From Geodermatophilus sabuli (GTDB taxonomy: Bacteria; Actinomycetota; Actinomycetes; Mycobacteriales; Geodermatophilaceae), in contig NZ_JAAGWF010000003.1 in the NCBI RefSeq assembly GCF_010686765.1, forward strand, positions 124,001-188,000: DNA of 64,000 bases, in the 5' to 3' direction. The notes under the pieces were generated by a model. It did no database searches. It was given only the letters and a program-made list of their open reading frames with translations, and was not told the DNA's origin. Shown one piece after another: positions 32,514-41,270 of this stretch. How positions within the stretch are numbered: the stretch's first letter is position 1; each line of letters opens with the position of its first letter. Both the position numbers and the translations under genes were made by a program.

Positions 32514-33500
32514 GTGGGAGTGCGTCCCAGGAACAGCACCGAGCAGCGCGAGGATGACGGCACGGCGCGCCACGCGCCCGCCTTCGTGCACGACGCGCTG
32601 ATCTACGACTCACCCGAGGACCTGGCCACCGTCGCCGCCCCGTTCCTCCTCGAGGGCCTGGCCGCCGGCGACGGCGCCGTCATCGCCGTCGGTCCCGAGG
32701 TCACCGAGGTCCTCTGCGACGCGGTCGGCCATGACCCGTTGGTGCTGGTGCTGGAGCGGCACGCTCTCTACCGCGCACGAACCCCGACCGCCATCACCAC
32801 CTTCCGCGCGCTGGGCGAGCAGGCCGGCGCCGGCCGGCGGGTCCGTGTGGTCGGCGAGGTCGACTTCGGCACCACCACGGCGGACCGGACCGAGTGGCAA
32901 CGGTACGAAGCGGTGATCAACTCCGCGTTCGCGGCCTCACCGATCTGGGGGCTGTGCGTGTTCAACACGGCACTGCCCGACGCGGTGCTGGCCACTGCCC
33001 GCGACACCCATCCGCACCTGGTCACCGCCACCGGTCGGGCGACGAATCCCGGCTTCGTCGACCCGGCGACCTACCTGACGACCCTGCCAGTGCCCGACGA
33101 GCCGCTGGAGCGCACGCCGCCGGCGCTCGCCGCCGACGACGTCGACGACTTCATCGGCCTGCGCCGCGCCGTCCGCGCCCTCCTCACCGGCGTCGACGGA
33201 CCACCGGACCTCGTCCAGGACTTCCTGCTGGCCGTCGACGAGATGACGTCCAACGGCGCCCGCCATGGCCGCCGACCCGTGAGCCTGCGACTGTGGACTG
33301 CGCCCGGCACGCTGGTCTGCACGATCCGCGACGCCGGGACCGGTCCAACCGATCCCTTCGCCGGGTACGGACCCGCGCACGGAGAGGACCTGTCCGCTGG
33401 GGGGATGGGTCTGTGGCTGGCCCGTCAGCTCTGCGACCACGTGGCCCTGCGCCGCGACGAGCACGGCGCCAGTGTCCGGTTGAGCACGCACTGGTCCTGA
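32514..33500 (+). CDS. MEDS-domain sensor with anti-sigma-type ATP-binding domain
   Basis: 328 residues. The N-terminal two thirds resemble the MEDS domain (FVHDALIYDSPEDLATVAAPFLLEGLAAGDGAVIAVGPE, ALYRARTPTAITTFRALGEQAGAGRRVRVVGEVDFG). The C-terminal HATPase_c_2 domain of the RsbW kind has FLLAVDEMTSNGARHG and GGMGLWLARQLCDHVALR. Such proteins regulate sigma factors through phosphorylation of anti-anti-sigma factors. GTG 32514 follows AGGGGGAAA. It lies near a SpoIIE-type phosphatase gene, which would act in the same kind of partner-switching pathway. Confidence 0.8.
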   Translation: MGVRPRNSTEQREDDGTARHAPAFVHDALIYDSPEDLATVAAPFLLEGLAAGDGAVIAVGPEVTEVLCDAVGHDPLVLVLERHALYRARTPTAITTFRALGEQAGAGRRVRVVGEVDFGTTTADRTEWQRYEAVINSAFAASPIWGLCVFNTALPDAVLATARDTHPHLVTATGRATNPGFVDPATYLTTLPVPDEPLERTPPALAADDVDDFIGLRRAVRALLTGVDGPPDLVQDFLLAVDEMTSNGARHGRRPVSLRLWTAPGTLVCTIRDAGTGPTDPFAGYGPAHGEDLSAGGMGLWLARQLCDHVALRRDEHGASVRLSTHWS

Positions 33501-33518
33501 CCTGGGACCTCGCGTCCC

Positions 33519-33761
33519 GCCGGCGACGAGTTCGTCATGCTCCCCCGAGCCGACGACACGACCCTCGAAGCGCTGACCCGCCGCATCGAGGACCAGATGA
33601 GCACGCCCCTGACCACACCAGCCGGTCCCCTGCCCATCGGCATCAGCATCGGCGGCGCGATCGGCCGACCGGAGGACGACCCCGACGACGTCATGACCCG
33701 AGCCGACGGGTACACGTACCACGTCACGGCAGACCGTCGCCGGCTCGACGCCAGGAACGGA
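33519..33761 (+). pseudogene. Remnant of a GGDEF (diguanylate cyclase) domain
   Basis: About 80 residues match the C-terminal half of a GGDEF domain: AGDEFVML in place of GGDEF, then PLPIGISIGGAIGRPEDDPDDVMTRADGYTYHVTADRR, corresponding to the usual SIGVA and ADAAMYRAK segments. There is no start codon or N-terminal half, and the frame runs on into unrelated sequence. The remnant is directly downstream of the MEDS-sensor gene. It cannot encode an active cyclase. Confidence 0.6.
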
Positions 33762-33918
33762 CCCGACCGGGCCGAGAACCGCTCCGGCACCCGCTCGGGC
33801 CCGAGTCAGTCATCCCCAGCAGCTGATCACCACGGGCCGGCGGGAGTCGGCGGGAGACGTTTCCCGCCCGCTGTGCCTCAGCGACGGCGTGGACCGGCAG
33901 GAGGGTCGCCTGTCCCCT

Positions 33919-34314
33919 TCACTGCCTGGACGGGCTCGGGATCGCGCGCGTGGTGTCCGCCTGCGCGACGGCGTCCTGCGCGCCGTCCAGCGCCTCGAGG
34001 AGCGCCTGACCCTGCCGCAGGTTGGCGGTCAGCAGTCGGCGGGCGACGGCGAGCAACTCTGCCGTCTGCGGGTCAGCGAGGCAGCAGATCACGTTGTTGC
34101 CCACGCGGCGGCTCCCGACGATGCCCGCCTTGCGCAGGACCGAGACCTGCTGGGAGAGGTGCGACAACTCCAGTCCGGTCCCCGAGGCCAGCTGGCCGAC
34201 GGTCCGCTCACCGTCGGCGAGGAGCTCCAGCACCCGGATGCGGGCCGGATGACCCAACGCCTTGAACAGGTCTGCCTTGGCCTCGGCCAGCGGGCGACCG
34301 GGAGTGAACGGCAT
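33919..34314 (-). CDS. ArsR-family transcriptional regulator
   Basis: 131 residues with a winged helix (DLFKALGHPARIRVLELLADGERTVGQLASGTGLELSHLSQQVSVLRKAGIVGSRRVGNNVICCLAD). A CC pair and a His near the wing might bind metal, but no classical metal motif is clear. ATG 34314 is close to a perfect inverted repeat at 34350. It is divergent from the SpoIIE-type phosphatase gene and probably controls it or itself. Confidence 0.85.
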   Translation of the reverse strand: MPFTPGRPLAEAKADLFKALGHPARIRVLELLADGERTVGQLASGTGLELSHLSQQVSVLRKAGIVGSRRVGNNVICCLADPQTAELLAVARRLLTANLRQGQALLEALDGAQDAVAQADTTRAIPSPSRQ

Positions 34315-34349
34315 GGCCTCGATCCTACCGAGGGGACGAGTCCGGCTCG

Positions 34350-34367
34350 CTTGATAAACTCATCAAG
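34350..34367. promoter_or_regulatory. Inverted repeat CTTGAT-N6-ATCAAG, probable ArsR operator
   Basis: A perfect 6-6-6 inverted repeat in an unusually AT-rich stretch, 35 bases upstream of the phosphatase start and 36 from the ArsR start. Its placement and symmetry fit ArsR-family operators. Confidence 0.65.
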
Positions 34368-34401
34368 TCGGCAACATGCTTCGTTCGAGTGAAGAGGTGC
34401 G

Positions 34402-36117
34402 ATGGCGCGCTGGTGGCGCACCGACGACGGATCCGGGGACGGGGATCTCGCCGAGGCCCAGACCCTGGAGACGATGCCGATCGGGCTGATGGAGCTCGAC
34501 GGCCAGTGGACGGTCCGCTACGTCAACGCCGCGGCAGAGACGATGGTCGGGTACTCGCGGACCGAGCTCCTCGACCGGTCCTACTGGGACGCCTTCCCCG
34601 CCAACGTGGACAACGAGTTCGGCCGCGCCTACCGGGAAGCGGTGACCACCGGGGTGCCCCAGATCGTGGACGCCTTCTACCCAGAGCCGCTGAACCGGTG
34701 GTTCGAGGTGCAGGCAGTCCCCACGCCGCACGGGCTGTGGCTGTACTTCTCCGAGGTCACCGCTCGCCGCCAGGCCGTCGAGCGGCTGGCCCTGCTGGCG
34801 CGGGTCAGCGACGAACTGGTCTCCACGTTGCATGCCCCGGCGGCCGTGGCACGCATCCCCCGTCTCCTGGTGCCCGCCCTGGCCAGCTGGGCGACGGTGA
34901 CCGTGCTCGGCGAGGACGGCAGCCTCCGGGATGTCGGCGGCTGGCACGTCGAGCGGGCGAAGACCCCCCTCGTCCGTCGCTACGCCTCCGCCGCGCAGGA
35001 GTCGTCCCCGACGACGGCGCCGGTGCTGCGGGCCGTGACCACCGGCGCCCCGGTCACCGTCTCCGCCGCGCAGCTGACCGGTTCGGCAGTGCGCACCGTG
35101 GCGGCCGGCGCCGCCCGGGTGGCGCTGCAGGCGTTGACCCCCGGCGCGATGACGGTCCTGCCGATCCGTGGCCGGGACCGGGTGCTGGGGGCCCTGACCC
35201 TGGGCTACGACAAGCACCGTTCGCCGGAAGCCGCCGACCTCGCGACCGCTGGCGAGGTCGCGGATCGGACCGGGCTCGCCCTGGACAACGCCCGGCTGTA
35301 CGAGCAGCAACGCCGGCTCGCCGAGGAACTGCAACGGAGCATGCTCACCGCACCTCCGGAGCCCGATCACGCGCACATCGTCGTGCGCTACCTGCCCGCC
35401 GCCGAGGCCGCCCGCGTCGGCGGCGACTGGTACGACGCCTTCGTGCAGCCCGATGGCGCCACCACCTTGGTCATCGGCGACGTCGTCGGGCACGACACGG
35501 CGGCGGCCGCGTCCATGGGCCAGCTGCGCAGCATGCTCCGCGGCATCGCCGTCACCGGCGATGCCGGACCAGCCCAGTTGCTCTCCCAGCTCGACGCCGC
35601 GATGACCCAGCTGCAGTTGCACACCTACGCCACCGCCGCTCTCGCGCGCTTCGAGCAGACGACGTCCGAACTCGAGCGCGGCACCACCCGGATGCGGTGG
35701 GCCAGCGCCGGCCATCCCCCGCCGCTGGTCATCCATCCCGACGGGACGATCGCCGAGCCGGCCACCTGGCGCGGTGACCTGATGCTCGGAGTCGACCACA
35801 CGGCACAGCGCAGCGACTCCGTCATCGTCCTCGACCGCGACACCACCGTGCTGCTCTACACCGACGGCCTCATCGAACGCCGAGACTCCGATCTGGACGG
35901 CGGCATGGATCGCCTCCGCACAGCCGCCGCGGAGCTCGCGGACCGGCCCCTGGACGAGCTGTGCGACCAACTCATCAGCCGACTGGTGCAGACCAGGCCC
36001 GAAGACGACGTGGCCCTGGTCGCCATCCGCCTGCACCGCCAGGACCGGCCGCGCCCGGACGAGGCCGGCGCGCTCAGCGTTCCGGCGACCGCGAGACCTG
36101 ACCCGGCCGGCCCCTGA
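34402..36117 (+). CDS. PAS-GAF-SpoIIE serine phosphatase (PP2C type)
   Basis: 571 residues. A PAS domain is at about 20-125 (MPIGLMELDGQWTVRYVNAAAETMVGYSRTELLDRSYW), a GAF domain at about 130-305, and a SpoIIE/PP2C phosphatase at about 320-555 with metal-binding Asp residues in VGGDWYDAF, VIGDVVGHD and RPEDDVALV. It should dephosphorylate an anti-anti-sigma factor in response to a ligand or redox signal sensed by PAS/GAF. ATG 34402 is close to the ArsR operator. Confidence 0.87.
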   Translation: MARWWRTDDGSGDGDLAEAQTLETMPIGLMELDGQWTVRYVNAAAETMVGYSRTELLDRSYWDAFPANVDNEFGRAYREAVTTGVPQIVDAFYPEPLNRWFEVQAVPTPHGLWLYFSEVTARRQAVERLALLARVSDELVSTLHAPAAVARIPRLLVPALASWATVTVLGEDGSLRDVGGWHVERAKTPLVRRYASAAQESSPTTAPVLRAVTTGAPVTVSAAQLTGSAVRTVAAGAARVALQALTPGAMTVLPIRGRDRVLGALTLGYDKHRSPEAADLATAGEVADRTGLALDNARLYEQQRRLAEELQRSMLTAPPEPDHAHIVVRYLPAAEAARVGGDWYDAFVQPDGATTLVIGDVVGHDTAAAASMGQLRSMLRGIAVTGDAGPAQLLSQLDAAMTQLQLHTYATAALARFEQTTSELERGTTRMRWASAGHPPPLVIHPDGTIAEPATWRGDLMLGVDHTAQRSDSVIVLDRDTTVLLYTDGLIERRDSDLDGGMDRLRTAAAELADRPLDELCDQLISRLVQTRPEDDVALVAIRLHRQDRPRPDEAGALSVPATARPDPAGP

Positions 36118-36316
36118 CGCCACGTCCTCCGGACGTCTCCGGACCCGGCCCCTCCTGCGCAGCTCGACGGCCTGCGGCGTCCGCCTCGGGTCGCGGCGGT
36201 GACCGGGGGACGTTTCGGGCTGCGTCCTGCGTCGGGGGGCGCGGACGGGTTCCGCGCTCCGCTCCCCCGCGGGAGGGTCGACGTCGCCGTGCAGTCGGTC
36301 GACCGAGGGAGCGGAC

Positions 36317-37105
36317 ATGGCTTCGTACGTGCGGACGGGACCGGTGACCACCTGGTACGAGGAGCACGGGGACGGCGAACCGCTGGTGCTGCTGCACGGC
36401 GGCCTGGTGGACGCCCGCTTCTTCGAGCCGAACCTGGAGCCGCTGGCCGAGCGGTTTCACGTCTACACCCCCGAGCGGCGGGGGCACGGGCACACGGCCG
36501 ACGTGGAGGGGCCGATCACCTACCAGCTGATGACCGACGACACGATCGCCTTCCTCGACCAGGTCGTCGGCGGGCCGTCGGACCTGGTCGGGCACAGCGA
36601 CGGCGCCTTCGTCGCGATGCTCGTCGCGATCCAGCGCCCCGACCTGGTGAACCGGCTGGTCCTGATCAGCGGTGGGTTCGACAAGTCCGGCGAGGCCGCG
36701 CCGGACGTGGAGTTCGACGTCGACGAGGTGGTGCAGTTCCTCGGCACCGCCTACGGCGAGGTGTCACCGGACGGCGAGGCGCACTTCCCGGTCGTCGTCG
36801 CGAAGATCGGCGAGCTGATGGAGAACGAGCCGCACGTGGACATCGCCGAACTGGGGAAGATCCGCGCCCGCTCCCTGGTCATGTTCTCCGACGACGACCT
36901 GGTGACGCTCGAGCACGCGGTGGCCATGTTCGACGCGATCCCGGGCGCGGAGCTCGCCGTCGTCCCCGGGACGTCGCACTTCCTCACCCAGGAGAAGCCG
37001 CACCTGGTGAACGCGCTCGTCCTGGACTTCCTGACCAACGAACCGGTGCCGACCGTGGCCCCGATCCGGCGGGCCCAGGAGGAGTCGACCTCGCCGCAGC
37101 CGTAG
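36317..37105 (+). CDS. Alpha/beta hydrolase
   Basis: 262 residues. The nucleophile elbow is GHSDGA (LVGHSDGAFVAML), the oxyanion region is LLHGGLVDARFF, and GTSHFL carries the catalytic His; FSDDDLVTLEHA holds the acid. No signal peptide. Substrate unknown (ester, epoxide, haloalkane and lactone hydrolases share this pattern). It stands alone between the phosphatase and a DHFR-like gene. Confidence 0.83.
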   Translation: MASYVRTGPVTTWYEEHGDGEPLVLLHGGLVDARFFEPNLEPLAERFHVYTPERRGHGHTADVEGPITYQLMTDDTIAFLDQVVGGPSDLVGHSDGAFVAMLVAIQRPDLVNRLVLISGGFDKSGEAAPDVEFDVDEVVQFLGTAYGEVSPDGEAHFPVVVAKIGELMENEPHVDIAELGKIRARSLVMFSDDDLVTLEHAVAMFDAIPGAELAVVPGTSHFLTQEKPHLVNALVLDFLTNEPVPTVAPIRRAQEESTSPQP

Positions 37106-37248
37106 TGCTGGGTCGAGCGCTGCGCCCGCGCGTCGAGGACCCGGGACGGTGCAGCGTCATGGCTCCCCTCGTCACCCCCCAGCGCGACCGATGAGTTCGT
37201 GGCTCCCGGCCGGTCCGAGCTCCTGACATCCGAGGAAAGGACCCCGCC

Positions 37249-37854
37249 ATGTCGGAGCTTCTCGTCGACTTCATCACCTCTCTCGACGGCTACGCATCGG
37301 GAGAGGGATGGCCCGGCTTCTGGGGCCTCGAGGGCCCGGAGTACCTCGCCTGGCTCGGCGAGCAGCCCGAGGTCACCTACCTGATGGGAGCGAACACCTA
37401 CCGCCTGATGTCGGGGTTCGCCGCCGGCGAGGTCCCGGCTGGCCAGGACGAGTTCAGGCCCGAGGAAGAGGCGTCCGTCGACGAGCTCACGCGAGCGCCC
37501 AAGGTGGTGTTCTCCTCCTCACTCGAGGAGCCACTGACGTGGGCCAACTCCACGCTCGTCCGCGACGACGCCGTGGAGGCGGTCCGCGCCATGAAGTCGA
37601 GTGGCTCGGGAGTCCTCAGCACGATCGGCAGCCTCAGCCTGTGCCGGTCCCTGCTCCGGGCCGGACTCGTCGACCGCTTCCGGGTCGGGATGTTCCCGGT
37701 GATCACCGGGGCCACGGGCGAGGAACGCATCTACGACGGCTATCCGGACGTCGCCCTCGAGATGATCGAGCAGCGCACCTTCGACGGCCGCATCCTGCTG
37801 GTCGAGTACAAGCCCCGCGTGCTCGAGCACCCGCCGCTCAGCGCCCCTGCGTGA
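37249..37854 (+). CDS. RibD C-terminal/dihydrofolate-reductase-like protein, copy 2
   Basis: 201 residues (LLVDFITSLDGYASGEGWPGFWGLEGPEYLAWL, YLMGANTYRLMSGF, KVVFSSSLEEPLTWANSTLV, GSLSLCRSLLRAGLVDRFRVGMFPVITG). A NADPH-binding fold without known substrate. It differs clearly from the member at 29985, so this is not a recent duplication. ATG 37249 follows GAGGAAAGGACC. Confidence 0.83.
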   Translation: MSELLVDFITSLDGYASGEGWPGFWGLEGPEYLAWLGEQPEVTYLMGANTYRLMSGFAAGEVPAGQDEFRPEEEASVDELTRAPKVVFSSSLEEPLTWANSTLVRDDAVEAVRAMKSSGSGVLSTIGSLSLCRSLLRAGLVDRFRVGMFPVITGATGEERIYDGYPDVALEMIEQRTFDGRILLVEYKPRVLEHPPLSAPA

Positions 37855-38119
37855 CGTCGCCCCGTCCGACGGTGTCGCTGCAGCCGTCGGAGGAGTTCGG
37901 GCCGTCGACCTGGTCTCGCGCCTCTCCGCCATGTCGGCCAGCGCCTGCATGGTCCTGTGCACCCGGTTGCGGTGACGCTCAGCGTCCTCGTCCGCGCCCG
38001 CCAGGTCATCGGACCGCAGCCGGTACTCCGACCACGGCTCCAACGAGTTCGGCCGCTCGGCGGCACCCACCCCCAGCTCGCTCCGAGGGCGGCCCGTGGG
38101 TCACACGTCGATGTGGGCG

Positions 38120-38281
38120 CTAGCCGCCCACCACCGGCGGCAGCCCGAAGACGCCTGGTCCGGTGCGCTTGCCGCAGAGGCGACAGACCTTGGCGTCGGG
38201 CCCCTGCGGTCGCTCCTCATGCGGATGCTCCACGACGAAGGCATGGAGCCCGACGCGACATCGGATCGGCTTGCCGGCCAT
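38120..38281 (-). CDS. Possible 53-aa zinc-binding small protein
   Basis: 53 residues: GKPIRCRVGLHAFVV followed by KVCRLCGKRTG. The C...H...CxxC pattern fits a minimal zinc-binding knuckle seen in small actinobacterial proteins. ATG 38281 has no clear ribosome site. It lies in a stretch of decayed sequence (37855-38520) where I see no other supported gene, although a minus-strand frame near 37950-38070 has a short helix-like segment. Confidence 0.4.
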   Translation of the reverse strand: MAGKPIRCRVGLHAFVVEHPHEERPQGPDAKVCRLCGKRTGPGVFGLPPVVGG

Positions 38282-38522
38282 GTGGAGCAGGCTAGGAGTC
38301 AGTCGGGCGTGGCCCCAGTGTCGTTGGGCCTGGGTCGTGGCCGCCCTCACCGCGCCGGCCACTGTGCTGACTCTGACCGGCTGGCGAGCCATCGCACGGC
38401 GCTGATGCGCTCGACCGCGTCGATGGCAGGGAGAGACCTCTTCCCCGCGTGTCTCGGTGCGGCCGGGGGTGTCAGGCCGTCGGAGTCGTCGCTCACGACA
38501 CGCACGGACGGACGGCACCCGG

Positions 38523-38789
38523 TTCGACCGTCTGTCCGTCATCGTCCTGGCGGTCCTGGCCGTACTCCTGGCGATCTGCTCGGAGGCCGACGCCTTCGTG
38601 GCGGCGAGCCTGACCTCGTCCAGCCTCACGTCGCGGCTGGTGTTCCTCGTCGTCGGGCCGGTGGTCGACGTCAACCTGATCGCGCTGCAGTCAGGGACCT
38701 TCGGACGGCGATTCGCGGTGCGGTTCGCTCCGGTGACCTTCGCCGTGGCGGTGCCCGCCGCTCTGGCGGTCGCCTGGGTCGTGTGGTGA
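38523..38789 (+). pseudogene. C-terminal remnant of a YraQ/UPF0718-type permease
   Basis: About 88 residues match the end of a YraQ-family permease: LAVLLAICSEADAFVAASL, VVGPVVDVNLIALQSGTFGRRFAVRFAP and a final hydrophobic helix. The N-terminal two thirds (some 250 residues) are absent, and no start codon with a ribosome site is present. It keeps its usual partner gene 10 bases downstream, so the operon was once intact. Confidence 0.65.
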
Positions 38790-38799
38790 GGAGCCCCTC

Positions 38800-39150
38800 G
38801 TGGACCGACTGACTCACGTCGGCCTACTCGTCCTGCTCGGCGCGGTCACGGTGGTCGTGTCGGTCACCGATGCACACCTGGCCTACGTGCGGCCCGGTTT
38901 CCGGCCGTTCCTGCTCGGGGCCGGAGTCCTCCTCCTCGCTCTCGGCGTGCTCGGGCTGACACGTGGGCACGCCACGACCAGGTCGGCCCGCCCCGCGCCG
39001 TCAGCGCACGACCACGAGCACGGGACCACGCCTCGTGTGGCGTGGCTGCTCCTCCTACCGGTGGCCGTCATGTTCCTCGTCGCACCTCCCGCGCTGGGCG
39101 CCTTCACCGTCGCGCGACGGGCTCAGTGCGTGCGGGCATCCCGTGCCTGA
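38800..39150 (+). pseudogene. Truncated DUF1980/TIGR03943-type permease subunit
   Basis: 116 residues: two membrane segments, a His-rich loop (SAHDHEHGTTPRVAWLLLLP) and VAPPALGAF, the family's N-terminal half. The normal protein is about twice this length; here the frame ends in unrelated residues (ARRAQCVRASRA). GTG 38800 has GAGGAG upstream, so it may still be translated. It is the normal partner of YraQ permeases, often linked to metal homeostasis. Confidence 0.62.
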
Positions 39151-39198
39151 CAGGACGTCGCTCCCCGGCGGGGGGCAGCCCGCCGCGTGGAACTCGCT

Positions 39199-40494
39199 CT
39201 AGCCCTCCGTCGGTGTCCGGGGCGACTCCGCGTCCCGGTTGGGCGCGTCGTCGTCGGGCGGCCGCGGGCTCTCGACCTGCGGGTGCGGGTCGTCGCCGCG
39301 GTCGCGGGCGCGTCCGGCACCGGGCAGGCCCGACACCACCTGGTGGAGGTCGTCGATGAGTTCGAGGATCGCGTGCAGGTCGGTCGGCACCCGCCCCAGG
39401 TCGGCGGTGCGCGGGAGGGAGCCGGATTCCAGTCCGCCCAGCAGCCGCGGCACCTGGTCGGTGAGCGCGGCCAGGGCGGCGACCCTCTCCTCGCTGAGCA
39501 GCGCGGGCAGGCGCTCGAGCAGCGTGCCCAGCGCGCGAGCCGCGTCGTCGGTGAGCTCGCGGTCGAGCCGGGTCAGCAGGCCCAGGGCCGTGGCCGGCTG
39601 CCCGCTCTCGAGCAGTTCCTCGGTGCGGTCGAGGTTCTCGTCGGACAGCACCCGGTCCAGCCGGGTGCCGACCCGCGACAGCCGCTCGTCGTCGAGCAGG
39701 GCGCCGGCCCGGTCCACCAGGCGCGGGACGCGGTCGGCGGCGAGCAGGGCGTCGAGCCGGTCCAGCAGGTGCAGGACGCGCTCGTCGGCCGCGAGGTCCA
39801 GCAGCGTGCGCACGCGCTCGTCGGCGGCCAGGTCGAGCGCCTGCTGGACCCGGTCACCGGTCAGCAGGTCCAGGGTCCGGTCGACCCGTTCGTCGGTGAG
39901 GACGTCGAGGGTCCGGTCGACCCGGTCGCCGGTGACGAGCTCCAGGGCCCGCACGACCCGGTCGTCCCCGGCCAGGCCGAGGGCGCGCTCCACGCGCTCG
40001 TCGGCCAGGTGGTCCAGCAACCGGTCGACGCGGGGCAGCAGGTCGGCGGCCAGCAGCCGGTCGAGCCCGTCGCCGAGCCGGTCCAGCCGCCCCGAGGACA
40101 GCAGGCCGTCGAAGGCATCGAGGACGCGTGGCACGACGTCGGCGCGCGACCGCAGCGTGTCCACGGCGCGGGTGACCGCCTCGACCCGCTCCGGCGCCAG
40201 CGCGGCGCCGAGCCGGTCGACGAGGGCGCCCAGGGTCGCGACCCGCTCCGGCGTCGCGACCGCGGCGACGCGCCGCACGACGTCGGCCGCCACCTCGACC
40301 GCCTCGGGCCCCACCGCCGCCGCCCGGGCCACCGCGGGCCCGGCGCCGTCGAGCAGGGAGCGGGTGCGGCGCAGGACGTCGTCGGCCAGGGGCAGCAGGG
40401 TCTCGGCGCGCGGCAGTGCCGCGCTGAGGCTGCGGACGGAGTCGGCGAGCGTCCAGGGCAGGTCGAGGAGGTCCGAGGGACCGGGCAGGCGCAC
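39199..40494 (-). CDS. Helical tandem-repeat protein of unknown function
   Basis: 431 residues, rich in Leu, Asp, Arg, Val and Ala, with no signal peptide or cysteine. Between about residues 150 and 330 it is built of repeats of 11-13 residues starting D(E/D)RV or GDRV and continuing xRxLDLL (DERVERALGLA, DRVDRTLDVLT, DERVDRTLDLLTG, DRVQQALDLAA, DERVRTLLDLAA). The N-terminus is helical, and the last 50 residues are a charged disordered tail. GTG 40494 is used. The repeat period would give an amphipathic helical array, so it may be a scaffold or surface-binding protein. Family not recognised. Confidence 0.65.
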   Translation of the reverse strand: MRLPGPSDLLDLPWTLADSVRSLSAALPRAETLLPLADDVLRRTRSLLDGAGPAVARAAAVGPEAVEVAADVVRRVAAVATPERVATLGALVDRLGAALAPERVEAVTRAVDTLRSRADVVPRVLDAFDGLLSSGRLDRLGDGLDRLLAADLLPRVDRLLDHLADERVERALGLAGDDRVVRALELVTGDRVDRTLDVLTDERVDRTLDLLTGDRVQQALDLAADERVRTLLDLAADERVLHLLDRLDALLAADRVPRLVDRAGALLDDERLSRVGTRLDRVLSDENLDRTEELLESGQPATALGLLTRLDRELTDDAARALGTLLERLPALLSEERVAALAALTDQVPRLLGGLESGSLPRTADLGRVPTDLHAILELIDDLHQVVSGLPGAGRARDRGDDPHPQVESPRPPDDDAPNRDAESPRTPTEG

Positions 40495-40562
40495 GAGCGT
40501 CGTCTACCCGCGCCACCGCACCTGACGCCCCCGTGACCTCAGACCCTGGCGTCGAGCCGGTG

Positions 40563-41175
40563 CGCGCAGCAACCGCGGAGCAGGCACTGGCGCGACTCGA
40601 GGCGATTCAGGGCGACAGGCCTGGAGACCCTGTTCCGGGTGATGCTGGCCACCGGGCTCCGCCGCGGCGAGGCGCTGGGGCTGCACTGGTCCGACGTCGA
40701 CCTCGACGCCGGGCTGTCGCGGGTCCGCTGGACCCTCGCCCGGACGCCCAGGGACTGCAGCTCGACGAGCCAGAGACCGACAGATCCCGGAGGACCGTGC
40801 CACTCCCACGTTCGGCGGTCGCGGCGCTCCGAGCGTGTCGACAGCAGCAGGATGACGAACGACGCGCGGCCGCCGGAGCACGGCCGGAGCACGGCCTGGT
40901 CTCCACCCACCGAGATCGGCACACCGCTCGAGCCCCGCAACGTCCTGCGGCGCTTCGAGGTGCTCGCAGACCGCGCCGGTCTCACCGGCGTCACGCTGCA
41001 CACCCTCCGGCACTCCGCGGCGAGCTTCCTGCTGGCGGCCGGCACCCACACCGAGGTCGTCCAGGAGCACCTCGGTCACTCGTCGTCCGCCATCACGGCC
41101 GACATCCACAGCCACGTCGGCCCCGCCCACCAGCGCGAGGCAGCCGGCCGGCTCGACCAGGCACTCCGCTGGTGA
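40563..41175 (+). pseudogene. Decayed tyrosine integrase
   Basis: The catalytic domain of a phage-type integrase is present in pieces. LETLFRVMLATGLRRGEALGLHWSDVDLDAGLSRVRWTLART is in one frame, GLQLDEPETDRSRRTVPLPRSAVAALRA and EHGLVST in another, then EIGTPLEPRNVLRRFEVLADRAGLTGVTLHTLRHSAASFLLAAG back in the first. The N-terminal core-binding domain is missing. The Arg, HxxR and HLGH motifs survive, but the position of the nucleophilic Tyr reads DIHSHV, His instead of Tyr. Frameshifts plus this substitution make it non-functional. Confidence 0.75.
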
Positions 41176-41178
41176 CCG

Positions 41179-41211
41179 TTGCTGTACGCGTTGCTGTACG
41201 CGTTGCTGTAG
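41179..41211. repeat. Short tandem repeat, 12-bp unit x 2.75
   Basis: GTTGCTGTACGC occurs at 41179 and 41191, and nine bases of a third copy at 41203. It lies immediately after the integrase stop and before a terminator hairpin. It may be an arm-type recombinase site or simple slippage. Confidence 0.6.
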
Positions 41212-41221
41212 TCATGCAGGA

Positions 41222-41250
41222 GGCGGGTCGGCCACCAGGGCCGACCCGCC
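41222..41250. terminator. 11-bp perfect hairpin after the integrase remnant
   Basis: GGCGGGTCGGC / GCCGACCCGCC with a 7-base loop. It lies between the integrase remnant and the tRNA fragment, and may terminate transcription from either side. Confidence 0.6.
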
Positions 41251-41270
41251 TCTGACCTGCGGTCTCGCTG

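Noticed and set aside
38120..38674. 184-codon minus-strand frame over the permease remnant
   Set aside because: Only its last 53 codons look protein-like; the rest is antisense to the permease remnant and Arg-rich.
39187..40536. Plus-strand open frame of about 450 codons opposite the repeat protein
   Set aside because: It mirrors the repeat of the minus-strand gene. The minus-strand reading has the Leu/Asp/Arg helical pattern and normal third-position GC, so the plus frame is a shadow.
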